Of a stretch of DNA of 64,000 nt, positions 35,343-45,638 are shown piece after piece. Made by a program: the position numbers and the translations under genes. Source of the stretch: Rhynchospora pubera (Eukaryota; Streptophyta; Magnoliopsida; Poales; Cyperaceae); NCBI GenBank assembly GCA_028095005.1, contig CM051459.1, positions 312,792,513-312,856,512 on the forward strand. Reading direction: 5' to 3'. The notes beneath the pieces were generated by a model that was given only the letters and a program-made list of their open reading frames with translations, had not been told where the DNA came from and made no database searches. Positions within the stretch are counted from its first letter, which is position 1, and each line of letters starts with the position of its first letter.

Positions 35343-38300
35343 CTCTTGGTGTTAGCAATCTTCCCATTGAGTTTTGTGACTTCATTAGAGTAGCCATTCC
35401 ACATGTCTCGGAACATTCTTGCTCGCTTTTCGGGAATTGGTTCTAGGCATTGTGCTTTACGGAACAGTTCAACCAACCGCGTGCTGGTGGTGTCTTGAAG
35501 CTGAGGAGGAATCCCCATCTTCCTGGTTTCCTCTACGAGCCATTGTTCCCAGTCTTCGGCGTTTGACTCTTCGTTTTGGTGTCCAATTTCTCCCACTTTA
35601 ACAAATTGTATGCTGGGATGAACTACTTGCCCTGTTTCAAGCTCTTCTATTTTGGGTGGGACAGTGAAGGTTTTGAAAGGGATGACTTCTTCACTTTCCC
35701 GAGGTGTTAGGTCTTTACAGTGTTCTAGGGGTAGGATTTCTATGGACAAAGTATTTTGCTCCTCGCCCTCACTGGAATAATTTGGTTGCATTCGAGTGGG
35801 TAAGTTAATGTCCTCGGCCGTGCCTTCCGACGATCCCGTCTCACTGTCACTCCCCAAGAGCATTTGTGACTTTATGGCCGCTTTGAGCACAGCGTTTTTG
35901 ACTGCTTCCTTCATGGTTTCAGGAGAGGGCTTTCCTTGCTTGGTGGCTGCCCCCTTTCCAGACTTGGGTCTGTAATATTTAGCATCATCCAATTCGGCTT
36001 CGTGTGCCTCAAATGGCTGATCATCTCCTTTAATCACATATTGTTTTCCGTCTTTGACATATTTAATGCACTGGTGCAAGGTGAAGGGGACCAATCCGTT
36101 GGCGTGGAGCCATGGTCTCCCCAACAGTGCCTTGTATGTGGTATCAGCTTCGATGATGAAGAATTTGACTGGAGTGACCAGGTTCCCAAAGTTAATATCG
36201 ATCACTGTGGAACCATGAGCCTTTTGGTATTGGTGGTTAAACCCGTGGATCCGGATTTTATCTTTCTTTGTTTCTTTAATGCTGAGCGACAGCTGTACCA
36301 GCGTTTTTAATGGCATGATGCTGATTGAGGATCCAGGATCAATGAGGACTTTGTTGATTTTCCTACCATAGATGGTGCCTGTGGTGTATAGGGGTCGATT
36401 GTGATCGGCTGTGCCTGCCATCAGGTCCTCATCTGTGAAGGTGATGTATGGTTTCTGGTCAATCTGCGCCACCTCCTCACGGGTTTCTTGGGCAAAATAG
36501 GCTTGGAAACTGGCAGGGTTTTGTAATGCATAAATTATGGCATCACGCAGTTCTTGAGATACAATTAAGGCATTGAAGATGCTGAGCAGTGAGGGAATTT
36601 TCCGCAAATGAGCGACCACATTGTAATCTCCCACGGACATTTTAGGCCTGCCATCAGACCTTGTTTCACCTTCCGTTGTGGTATTATTTCTATTTCTTGT
36701 TTCATTGTTGGTCGTTTCTCTGGGAGGTTGTCTTTCAGGTATCCTAGTGCCCGATCTCAGACTGACATTGCAGTGGTTTTTCATGTTTGGTCGGATTCTA
36801 GTAGAGACCTGCCGGACTAGGTTGGACACCTTGTTTGGCTTTGGTGGTGGTTTGATTTCTCTTTCCTCCATCTCGCTTTGGTCAGTATCACTCCCCAGTG
36901 GTCTGACTGCAGCGGAATTGATTGCCAGCACAACAGGCTCCTCTTCTGAGCTATCGTACTGTAGTTCCCCTTCAGTATCATGTTCACATTGAGAGGCAGT
37001 TTCCTCGTCAGAGGTTTGAGAGTTTGTACCCCGGGTTATGGCGCGGCACACTTCGCCTTCTGTTCCTTCATCTGACGGGTCATTGTCATTCCAAGACCAT
37101 GTCAGGCATTCCTCTCTGGAGTGCCCCCAGACTTGGTGGTATCGGCAGTACGCCTTTCTTCCGGCATCATTTCCTTTCTTTGCTTTATGTGGTTTTGGCC
37201 GCCTATTTGTGGTTTGTGCCCGAAGTGCCCCATTTTCAGTTTCTGGCATCTCCCAGGGGCTTACACGGTTCCTGCGTCTGAAGTGCCCATTGGAACTTTC
37301 ATGTTTTGGTTTCAGTTTCCCTGTTATTTTGATCTTATGTGGTAGTTTGTTGCAAGGGGAAGCGTTGTTGATCTTGACCAATTTCATTTTCATATGATAT
37401 TGCCCTGTGTGGTTTTGTCCATTTTTTATTTGTTGGGTTGAATTGGTTTCGGCACTTCCGTGTCTCAAATGGCCAGACTCGTACCTTATGGGAGGGCACT
37501 CCCGCGTGCGCGAGCTTTCGCCTCTTTCTCTCCAGCTTGTTCCAGGATTCTCAAATGAGTTGTTATGGAACCGAAGGAGTTTTGGTTTATGGTAACGATT
37601 TCCTGCACTGACTTTCTCTTTTCCTTTTCCTGGGGGATGATTAGTTTTGGGTTTTGGTCTTTGTCCTTCTTGGATGACAATGCCGGCTTCCCTCCTTCTT
37701 TGTGGGGGGTCTCCTGAGTTGCCTGAGGTAGCATGGCCGGGTTTCATGGCCTTTTCCTGCCCTACTCCCTGTTTCTGAGTTCGGTCTTTCAATGCTTTGA
37801 GTTCTGCCTCTATTGAGATCCTTTCTTTTCGCTCAGTCTTTAGCCTAGCTATCAGGGTTTCGACTAAGGTTTGTATCTCAATGTTTTGTCTAGTCATCCT
37901 TCTCAGAGCATTTGTGCAGAAATCCAAATCTATCAGGAGTTGACGCTTTTCTCTTGAAGTGAAGGCAGCGCTATCTTCTTTTGATGGTTGTTGGGCTTGC
38001 CCCCTGTCTAAAGCGGTGCTTGATTGTGCTTGCTTTGACCTCGTGTGGTGGGCGGGGCCATCTGTTATGACTCCTTGGGTTAGACCTTGGCCTACATGAG
38101 TTGCTTTCCTTGAGCTGTCCGCCGCGCGTGATTCAAGCGGACTTTCTTTTGGCTTGGCTGTTTTCATTTGAGTGAGTTTTGGTTCACTTTGCAAGCTGTC
38201 GCCTTGGGTTGTTGGAGGTTCCTCCTCTTCACTATCTGTGTCAGAGTCACTCACAGTGATCGTCCGACAGCTTTCAGAAGTACCTTGCCTCTTAGCGACA

Positions 38301-41300
38301 TTCTTTAATTTTCGCGCATCGGCAATGGTTTCCTTTTGAATGTTGATGAACACTTCGGGATCATAATACCCTCTTATTGTGTCATCTGCATAATGTCTGG
38401 GCCATGTACCGGGGATGGGATAATGAGGAGATGGCTCATATCCTTCCATACCCTCCACAATTAACGCCTGCCGGAATTGTTGGGTGATTTCTGCTTCCGT
38501 TTCTATATTTTGATTGGTGGCAGGGGATACCAGGTTTCTGACTCGGCCGTATTCCAGCGAGCATACCTCCCTTCGTGACCTGTTATGCCTTATCTCTTCT
38601 ACCCATGGTAAAGGAGAGGCTCGTATTTCACCAGTTCGCTTAGAGCTTGTGGGCGGTCGCCTTTTTGGCCAAGGGTCTAGGATAAAAGGTTGCAAGTCAA
38701 CCAGGTAAGGGTGTTCTGGTTCCAGCTCATCATCGCTTCCTTGCCATCCGACTCTTTTGTTAGGCTCTTCTACTCGGTTGACCAAGTGATTCATCCATCC
38801 AACAGGGTCAGCAAGGGATAGGTATTCTCCTTCAGGAAATTCTTCTTGTTCAGGCTCTTCCGAGCCCGAGTCATCGTCAATGGTTATCATTTGACATGAT
38901 TCAGAATTTTGTCTTTGACTTTCCCCCTGGTTTTGGCTTGAAAGGGCGGTGTTTTCAGCTTGGTCGTCAGTAGAGGTAGCGGCTGCCCCCTGTCCAGTGC
39001 TGGCATTTTCCTCTGCCTCTGGTCCAGCGGGTTCATTTTCTTCACATCCCTCCTCGGTGGACGTGGCTTCCCAGATCTGGTTTACCATTTGCCGCACTAT
39101 TTCTCCTAACTCCTCAAGAGTAAGGTCAGGTTGGCCCGGGATATTGGGGATATGGATGTCCAAGTTTACCATTCTTGGTTGCCGTCCTTGCAGGTTGGCA
39201 AGGTCCACTTGTTCAGCAGGATCTAGCACGATCTCATAGTCATATGCTATCTCCTCTGGGTTAGTTTGATTTTCTTCTGTGGTTTCGGCCTGCGGTTGTG
39301 GCACTTCCGAGGACTCACCTTTGTCAGAATCATGATGGCCAACTCGATGACAAGTGGCGTCATCACGAGGGGATTCGCCTTTGAGCAACTTATTCTTTCC
39401 TTTATTGGTTCCTTTGTTTCTCCTTTGATAGGTTATTATTTCCTTCTCGTTTGCTGGCTTCTTTCTTGTTTGGTATACTCTAAGGGCTTTAGGACTCTTG
39501 ACCTCTTCTTCATCATTCTCGGTGGGACAATAAGTATCATCATCGCTATTTACCCTTAGGTTTCTCATGAGTTCGCTGGTTGTCATGGCCTCGGTTTCAG
39601 CGATGGCTTGCTCCAGCTCACGCCGCACATTTTCACCCCATTCAGGTTGAGGCCGGACAGTCATGCGAGCGTTTCTTCCTTGTTGTCTTCTTTTATTACA
39701 TGGTTTGAAGGAAGGTTCATCATCATCCGTCCAAGCCGCAATTCGGGCGGAACGGTGATCATAATTTTCAGACTCAGAGTCATCAGACCCTGAACCGCTG
39801 ATGTAACGGCAGTTTCCAGCTTCGGAGCCATCGTCATCGCTGCTATCGTTGTCATTGTCATTTGAGATCTTATACAACCTTTCTATTTGTGCTCGAAAAC
39901 GGGCGGTTTCCCGTGGATGGGTTCTCCTGAGCCTTTCATAACTCGCCCCTGGTTGCTGTAGTATTTCGGCATGCTGAGCTTTGAAGTTTAGGAATGCAGG
40001 GTCTTCCCGCCTCAGGTGTTCCATGTATGAGAGGATTCTGGTCGCTTGTGATATGTTCAATCCTTCAAATGCTGAGGTTATGTCAGCTGGGGGAGCAGAC
40101 CTAGATGCCATCAGGATAGAACTTCCTTGGAGGGTGCTTGGTTGAGGCTCTTCATGGTCAGATCCCTCCTCAGGCTCCCCTTCTGCGTCTTCTTCATCGC
40201 TATCGGATTCGCTATTTTGGGCGTTTCCATCAGATGTTTTTCCGTAGAAGAAGAATCGCGGAGAACCTCCGCTATCCTCAGAGTTAGAGCACTGGGGAGT
40301 TTTGCCCTTGTTAACCTCTTTTAGGACGGTTGCTATGGCTTCCCTTTCAAACTCCTCTGTAAAGTCTGGATCTTTGGGGTGGGTAGCTCGGCGAAAGGCC
40401 CTTGGGTCTGTGATTCTCAGTTCCCTGAGTTCGAACACATACCATTCTACCAGGCTGTCATGTTCATTGTATTCTTCTTTCTCGGGGGCTTGCTGGGATG
40501 ATTCGCCCTGAGCGGCATCGACATGGTTGGAAGTCTCAACTGCTTCTGTTTGGGTGGGGAATGTCACCTCGGCCCTGGGACCCGATGTGTGCCTGGAGCG
40601 CCGAATCCTCCTGGATCTACGGCGTCGAGCGGTTCTGGGTGGGGTCGCTTCTGGACTTATTTCTCCTTCCTCGCACCCCGTCTCATTAGCTATTTCTCTT
40701 ACGGTCCTGGTTATGGCTTGCCCTTCATATCCTCGATATTGCGGAGGGTTTTCAGGGTTCAGTACACCATGGTAGCCGACCGGGTCTGAGATTCTCAGGT
40801 TCCTGAGGTACTGGGAGAATTCATTAGCCTGGTCCTCCTCAGCCAGGAAAGTTTGGTTGTTTTGGTTGAGGCGGGCCTGGTTACCCATGTTATTTTCATA
40901 TTCCGCGGGGTCAGTTTCAGTAACCTCGATGTTCTCCCAGAGGTGTGAGTCCCCCGCACTTTCCAAATGCGCACGCATGATTTCAAAATCTGTGGGGTGG
41001 TTTGGGTCTGGGTTTTTCTTGTCCCATCCATTTTGCACCACAATATCCACCGCGGCTTTCCTTATGGCCATATTTTCAACTTGTTGCTCATAGGCATTCG
41101 AGTCTGACATGTTTTCTATCTCCTCGTCAACCCTTAAATCCTGTTGGAACAAGTCAGGCTCTTGAATTTTCAGTTGCATCAAGAAGTCCACATACTCCGC
41201 CAAAGCATTGAAAGAGATATGCGGTAGTGAATCATCGCCTTCTTCCTCCGCTTCTTCTTCTGATTCCCCAGCATCACTCAAGTATCTGCAGTGCTCTGCG

Positions 41301-44300
41301 GGTTCAAGGGCTTTTTGTTTAGGGATGTTAAGAGGTATTTCCTTGGTCCAGAACCTATTTGCCAGCCATAATGCTAGCAATTGGTCCACATCATCACCAT
41401 GTATGAGTTCTTGGATCCACCAGGATGGGTTTAAGGTGATTTCTGCCTCTAGGATGAGATGAAGGTTGGTTTGGCCACACCAGTAAGAGAGGTCTCTCCA
41501 TTGTTCCCTTGCTTTCATGTATATTTTTATCCTCCTGTAACTGGCCGGTTGGCATCTCTCCAGCGCCTTATAGAAGGCATCATCATCTTCTGGTGGGTTT
41601 TGGTTTGTGACCGCGGCAGAGAGAACGGCCTGTGTGGCTTCCTCTATTTGCGCAATCATTTCCATTTCCTCTTCTTTAGTGAGCTTTTCCTCTTTTTCTC
41701 CCGAGTTATCCTCCGGGTCTGCATTTGTTGCCGATGTTGAGATGGCATTGCAGGAAATCCCACCAGAGTCACCACCTCCTCTTTCTTCATCACTGTCGAA
41801 GTTGCTACCAAAATCGTAGCTTTCATCTTGGCTAGGAGGGTCCGGATCAGACCATTCATATTCCTCGTCAGTGAAATCAGGATCATTTTGGGCATTTTGG
41901 GTATTGGTGGAGGTGGAAGCCTCTTTGTTTGCTTGGTTTCTTACAAAGCTAGTCACAGCAATGGTCTGTTTCATCAATTCAAACACATGCTTTGCTAGTA
42001 TTGCAATGGTTTCTGGTGGAATCCCGGATTCTCCCTTTTTCTTTGGTATGACAAGGTTGAACCCCAGATTCTTTAGGCTTGGGATACCTTCTGAATCTAG
42101 GCATTCATCATGAATGTCTACGAACACTTTACGATCTTGGCCATTGATCTTGAAAGGTAGGGTCATTCGGTCCGGCTTCTTTCCTTTGCGGATAAGGGCC
42201 TTATCCAATTTCTTTATTTCAAGGATCTCTTTCTTTTTCTTTCCTGATTGGGTCATAGGTTGAACAGTGACCGTCGACCAGGTATGTTGGGTTGAGACTG
42301 AGTTGGATGACGACTCAGTAGGGTTTTGTTCATTTGTTGTTGAGGTTTCGGAGGGTCTGGCGTCTGCCTGTGTCGGCTCCCATTGGTTAGAGGGTTCTTC
42401 ATGTTCTTCCTCATCGCCTGAGACACGGTGGCACGCGGCTGTCCAGAACTCCTCTTCTTTCTTTTCTCTTCCTTCACCTTTTAACTCCTGCCATACTTGT
42501 CCGCTGATTTGAGCGGCGACCTTGGGGGAGATGAAATTGGCGAGGGTTGCTTGTGTTGGTTTTTCTTGGACATAGGGATCTTCGACGGTTTCGGGAGAGG
42601 TTTTCTTCCAGAATGCCTGTCTAGATCTCATGTTACCCGTCGTTGTGTTACGGGTCATCGGTTTCGGTTGTATTTTCATTGGTTTGAGTCTCTTTGGGAC
42701 TACTGGTATAATAGGGCTTTTCCATTTGAGTTGAGGTTCGGCTTGTAAGGCCCTCAGCTTCTTTCTGGTGTTTTTGTTCAAATATACGCTCCATGTCGTG
42801 GGTGGCTTTCCATCAGTAGTGACCGAAACACGACGAGAGCTAGCACTTGGGGTTCCATTTGAGATGGCATGAGGAGCCGGTTCTTGTCTGGCATCGTCAT
42901 GAAGGGAAATGGCCCCTTCTTGGATTTTCTGTTCGAGCCAATCCTTGAAGACATAACAATCCTCTATACTGTGACCCAAAACTCTATGATACACACAGTA
43001 GTTAGGGTGGTTCACCTTGTCCTCTTCCTCGGGTCTTTTGCATTGGGGCAATCGAACCTCGAGAACTTCCATAGCTTGCCTAAACAGCTTCAGAGTTTTC
43101 TCTTTTTTGAATGAGTAGGGCTTACTTTTCAGCTCCCTGAGTGTTGGCCTTTGAACCCTGGACTGTGGATTTCCGTCCTTCGTCTCGCCATTCTTTCCCC
43201 ATTGGGCACCACCAGTGCTTTCAGCCTGGTTAGTGACGGCTTTAACTTCCTTTGTGGTTTTGATTTCCAGCTTCTTTCCTTTTTCTTTGTCCTTTTCCTT
43301 AGCGGAATGGTACAGCTGGTTCATTTCAGGTTCCACTTCCTCATATCGGGCAACCATGGCTACCAAATGTTCAAAGGTAGTAACATTATGACCCACCATC
43401 CACACCTTCATGGGCGCATGGATGCTATTCAAGAGCATGCGCACCGCCTCAGATTCGCTTATGTTAGACTGGCATCCTGTGTACATGGTTTCCCACCTTG
43501 ATACATAGTCAGAGACAGACTCGCCTTGTTTTTGTCTGGCGTTGACTAGGTTGGTGACGGAGACCCGATGCGAGGTCGTGCTGAACCTTGCGCAAAAGGC
43601 ATTTGCCATTTCTTTCCAGCTTTTGATACTGTCTGCCTCGAGAGAGGCATACCAGTCGAATACTACTCCAGACAGACTTTGTGAAAACTTCCTTAGTAGC
43701 CATTCCTCCCTTCGGGCAGTGTTTCCGCAGGAGGTTATGAAGTGTGAGAGATGTTGACTTGGGGTGATTTTGTTTCCAACCCCATCAAACACCTTGAATT
43801 TTGGTACTATATGTCCTTTCGGGTAATCCAGCTGATCAAACCTTGCAGGGTAAGGTCGGCCAGTGAAATTGACGGGCAGTTGGGTGCCCCCGATCCCCAG
43901 AGATTGCAGTTTTTGATCCATGGCCCTTTGCATTTTTTCCATTATGGCCTCAGGGTCAATGACATTAGTTTCCTTCCTTTCAGGCAACTCCTCTTCAGAG
44001 GTTTCGCTGGAGCTGCTATCCTTTTCCCGAACTATTTTGGAGTGGGATTTCTTGGTTTTCTTTTTGTTTTTGGATTTTGGCCTAGAAGCCATTCCTTGGG
44101 TTTCGGTTGATTTGGGTGTATCATTGTTTGAAACAGCACAGCTTGGGCGTGCCCCCTTTTTGGCTATGTGTTTCTGGACTTCCGCGCATGTCGCGGTTAC
44201 CCGAGCATTCTCCGCTTGGAGTTGCTCAAGTTGCTTGGTTTTCTCTTCCAGCTCCTTGCGAAACTGGGCCATCTCATCAGATATTTCTTCGAGGATTTCA

Positions 44301-45505
44301 ATCTCCTCATCAACATCCTCAGACGAACTTCCATGGTCCAGATTTGGATCCTCTTCATCACTTGCGATGTTATCAGTGGTTTGTTGGACAATTTCCTCCA
44401 CTACCGGGCTGCGGTTCCTGGGCCGCCCTACCCGTTTGGGAGGTTTGGATGCTGAAACTTTTCCTCTTTGCCCTCGCGTTTCCACGGGGACGCTTTCAGA
44501 GTGAGGCGGCTCCTGGGAACCTGTTCCAACCATATGGACTTCCGCCGTTTCCTCATCATCATCGTCGTTACCCTCAACTGACACATGATATACCGAGACA
44601 GAATCAGCATTCCGCCTCTTCCTCATCACGTATTTCTTTTTGGTTTTGCTTTTCATCATCTGACTCGCCACCTGGCCAGCCAGAGAGGTATCTTTTTCTT
44701 TTGGCACCCATCGCTTGGTGCCCCCTGTATTTTGCTTGGGAGCGGGGATGGGTTTCGGTTGTTTGGACCTCCAAACCTGCTTCACCTGACCTTTGGCCTT
44801 CATTGAGCGGGCGTCGGGCTGGAGCGATGGAAAGGTAAGCCGGTCAAAGACTGAAGGCGGGTGGGCCACAGTCTTTTTTTCGGACGCACTATAGTCCGCG
44901 TCTCCCTCTCGGTTGTCCTCGCGATAGGGAAAGCGGAGCCTCTGGTGCGCCGGGAACTTGAGCCTGTCCTTGATGGACGGCTTGATGGGGTTGGCAGGGA
45001 TTGCAGTGACGATCCTGCGGGATTTGCGGGACCTTTTGACAATCCTGAAGGCCGCATGAATGGCCTCCACCGCCTTGTGTTTTGGGTGAGTCACTTTCTC
45101 TGTCTCAGAGATTGGGGCATACATGGGGAGCTCCCAATCCTCTCTGAGGCGCATTACTTCACCTCCCTTTTTTAGCACATGCAGAGGGGCGAAGGTGTTG
45201 CTGAGCGACAGGTCAGTGACAGTATCGGGTTGCTGGACTAGGTGGAGAGCTTGGGCCCTCGAGATCCTAGTCTTCTTATCCTTTTTGAGTTTTGGGGCTG
45301 TCGCCCCCTTGTTGTGGATGTTTGCCGCCCGATCCTTTTTGGTGTTAAGGGCAGACTTTCCAGAGACTTTCACCGATGCTTCACCAGCGAGCATCACAGG
45401 GGAGATTTGCACGACAGCCTGAACGGGCATATAGAGAGTCCCGGTTGCTGCTGCCTTCTTGTGGCGAAGACGCTCGCCCTTCACGATTTGACTCCAGGTA
45501 AACAT
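35315..45505 (-). CDS. Giant gag-protease polyprotein, 3,396 residues, copy A
   Basis: Order by residue (approximate): basic N-terminal region 1-350 with an AT-hook-like KRVGRPRNRSP near its end; acidic coiled coil 390-460; gag capsid-like domain 525-735 (WYASLEADSIKSWKEMANAF, RQKQGESVSDYVSRWETMY); zinc-knuckle-like CVYHRVLGHSIEDC near 832; long region 900-2750 rich in Asp, Glu, Ser and Gln with four related modules near 1430, 1561, 1684 and 1820; second knuckle-like CRYHQVWGHSREEC near 2787; retropepsin 3030-3150 with LIDPGSS active site and ALLGRPWLH. Most plant Gypsy gag-protease parts are about 600-1,000 residues, so this is very large. The start is the first ATG after the primer-binding site. 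It is free of stops over 10.2 kb, although the downstream pol is broken. Identity of the 900-2750 region is unknown to me. Confidence 0.88.
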   Translation of the reverse strand: MFTWSQIVKGERLRHKKAAATGTLYMPVQAVVQISPVMLAGEASVKVSGKSALNTKKDRAANIHNKGATAPKLKKDKKTRISRAQALHLVQQPDTVTDLSLSNTFAPLHVLKKGGEVMRLREDWELPMYAPISETEKVTHPKHKAVEAIHAAFRIVKRSRKSRRIVTAIPANPIKPSIKDRLKFPAHQRLRFPYREDNREGDADYSASEKKTVAHPPSVFDRLTFPSLQPDARSMKAKGQVKQVWRSKQPKPIPAPKQNTGGTKRWVPKEKDTSLAGQVASQMMKSKTKKKYVMRKRRNADSVSVYHVSVEGNDDDDEETAEVHMVGTGSQEPPHSESVPVETRGQRGKVSASKPPKRVGRPRNRSPVVEEIVQQTTDNIASDEEDPNLDHGSSSEDVDEEIEILEEISDEMAQFRKELEEKTKQLEQLQAENARVTATCAEVQKHIAKKGARPSCAVSNNDTPKSTETQGMASRPKSKNKKKTKKSHSKIVREKDSSSSETSEEELPERKETNVIDPEAIMEKMQRAMDQKLQSLGIGGTQLPVNFTGRPYPARFDQLDYPKGHIVPKFKVFDGVGNKITPSQHLSHFITSCGNTARREEWLLRKFSQSLSGVVFDWYASLEADSIKSWKEMANAFCARFSTTSHRVSVTNLVNARQKQGESVSDYVSRWETMYTGCQSNISESEAVRMLLNSIHAPMKVWMVGHNVTTFEHLVAMVARYEEVEPEMNQLYHSAKEKDKEKGKKLEIKTTKEVKAVTNQAESTGGAQWGKNGETKDGNPQSRVQRPTLRELKSKPYSFKKEKTLKLFRQAMEVLEVRLPQCKRPEEEDKVNHPNYCVYHRVLGHSIEDCYVFKDWLEQKIQEGAISLHDDARQEPAPHAISNGTPSASSRRVSVTTDGKPPTTWSVYLNKNTRKKLRALQAEPQLKWKSPIIPVVPKRLKPMKIQPKPMTRNTTTGNMRSRQAFWKKTSPETVEDPYVQEKPTQATLANFISPKVAAQISGQVWQELKGEGREKKEEEFWTAACHRVSGDEEEHEEPSNQWEPTQADARPSETSTTNEQNPTESSSNSVSTQHTWSTVTVQPMTQSGKKKKEILEIKKLDKALIRKGKKPDRMTLPFKINGQDRKVFVDIHDECLDSEGIPSLKNLGFNLVIPKKKGESGIPPETIAILAKHVFELMKQTIAVTSFVRNQANKEASTSTNTQNAQNDPDFTDEEYEWSDPDPPSQDESYDFGSNFDSDEERGGGDSGGISCNAISTSATNADPEDNSGEKEEKLTKEEEMEMIAQIEEATQAVLSAAVTNQNPPEDDDAFYKALERCQPASYRRIKIYMKAREQWRDLSYWCGQTNLHLILEAEITLNPSWWIQELIHGDDVDQLLALWLANRFWTKEIPLNIPKQKALEPAEHCRYLSDAGESEEEAEEEGDDSLPHISFNALAEYVDFLMQLKIQEPDLFQQDLRVDEEIENMSDSNAYEQQVENMAIRKAAVDIVVQNGWDKKNPDPNHPTDFEIMRAHLESAGDSHLWENIEVTETDPAEYENNMGNQARLNQNNQTFLAEEDQANEFSQYLRNLRISDPVGYHGVLNPENPPQYRGYEGQAITRTVREIANETGCEEGEISPEATPPRTARRRRSRRIRRSRHTSGPRAEVTFPTQTEAVETSNHVDAAQGESSQQAPEKEEYNEHDSLVEWYVFELRELRITDPRAFRRATHPKDPDFTEEFEREAIATVLKEVNKGKTPQCSNSEDSGGSPRFFFYGKTSDGNAQNSESDSDEEDAEGEPEEGSDHEEPQPSTLQGSSILMASRSAPPADITSAFEGLNISQATRILSYMEHLRREDPAFLNFKAQHAEILQQPGASYERLRRTHPRETARFRAQIERLYKISNDNDNDSSDDDGSEAGNCRYISGSGSDDSESENYDHRSARIAAWTDDDEPSFKPCNKRRQQGRNARMTVRPQPEWGENVRRELEQAIAETEAMTTSELMRNLRVNSDDDTYCPTENDEEEVKSPKALRVYQTRKKPANEKEIITYQRRNKGTNKGKNKLLKGESPRDDATCHRVGHHDSDKGESSEVPQPQAETTEENQTNPEEIAYDYEIVLDPAEQVDLANLQGRQPRMVNLDIHIPNIPGQPDLTLEELGEIVRQMVNQIWEATSTEEGCEENEPAGPEAEENASTGQGAAATSTDDQAENTALSSQNQGESQRQNSESCQMITIDDDSGSEEPEQEEFPEGEYLSLADPVGWMNHLVNRVEEPNKRVGWQGSDDELEPEHPYLVDLQPFILDPWPKRRPPTSSKRTGEIRASPLPWVEEIRHNRSRREVCSLEYGRVRNLVSPATNQNIETEAEITQQFRQALIVEGMEGYEPSPHYPIPGTWPRHYADDTIRGYYDPEVFINIQKETIADARKLKNVAKRQGTSESCRTITVSDSDTDSEEEEPPTTQGDSLQSEPKLTQMKTAKPKESPLESRAADSSRKATHVGQGLTQGVITDGPAHHTRSKQAQSSTALDRGQAQQPSKEDSAAFTSREKRQLLIDLDFCTNALRRMTRQNIEIQTLVETLIARLKTERKERISIEAELKALKDRTQKQGVGQEKAMKPGHATSGNSGDPPQRRREAGIVIQEGQRPKPKTNHPPGKGKEKVSAGNRYHKPKLLRFHNNSFENPGTSWRERGESSRTRECPPIRYESGHLRHGSAETNSTQQIKNGQNHTGQYHMKMKLVKINNASPCNKLPHKIKITGKLKPKHESSNGHFRRRNRVSPWEMPETENGALRAQTTNRRPKPHKAKKGNDAGRKAYCRYHQVWGHSREECLTWSWNDNDPSDEGTEGEVCRAITRGTNSQTSDEETASQCEHDTEGELQYDSSEEEPVVLAINSAAVRPLGSDTDQSEMEEREIKPPPKPNKVSNLVRQVSTRIRPNMKNHCNVSLRSGTRIPERQPPRETTNNETRNRNNTTTEGETRSDGRPKMSVGDYNVVAHLRKIPSLLSIFNALIVSQELRDAIIYALQNPASFQAYFAQETREEVAQIDQKPYITFTDEDLMAGTADHNRPLYTTGTIYGRKINKVLIDPGSSISIMPLKTLVQLSLSIKETKKDKIRIHGFNHQYQKAHGSTVIDINFGNLVTPVKFFIIEADTTYKALLGRPWLHANGLVPFTLHQCIKYVKDGKQYVIKGDDQPFEAHEAELDDAKYYRPKSGKGAATKQGKPSPETMKEAVKNAVLKAAIKSQMLLGSDSETGSSEGTAEDINLPTRMQPNYSSEGEEQNTLSIEILPLEHCKDLTPRESEEVIPFKTFTVPPKIEELETGQVVHPSIQFVKVGEIGHQNEESNAEDWEQWLVEETRKMGIPPQLQDTTSTRLVELFRKAQCLEPIPEKRARMFRDMWNGYSNEVTKLNGKIANTKRCKMSWPNC

Positions 45506-45620
45506 GATTCCTTTAATGGAGAGAACTCAGAGTCAATCATTAGTATTTTCATTGAATATTATGGACTTAATTCCACCTGTACATTTAAACTTTGATTATG
45601 CCCTGATCAGAGGAGAAAAA

Positions 45621-45638
45621 GTCCCACCGGGCGTGCCA
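45621..45638 (-). promoter_or_regulatory. Primer-binding site of copy A
   Basis: The minus strand reads TGGCACGCCCGGTGGGAC, separated from the LTR end ACA by GATTC. It differs from copy C by one base. The tRNA is not assigned. Confidence 0.75.

Noticed and set aside
31916..45505. Integrated pararetrovirus (Caulimoviridae) instead of an LTR element
   Set aside because: LTRs, a polypurine tract, a primer-binding site and a DDE integrase are present and no movement protein is seen.
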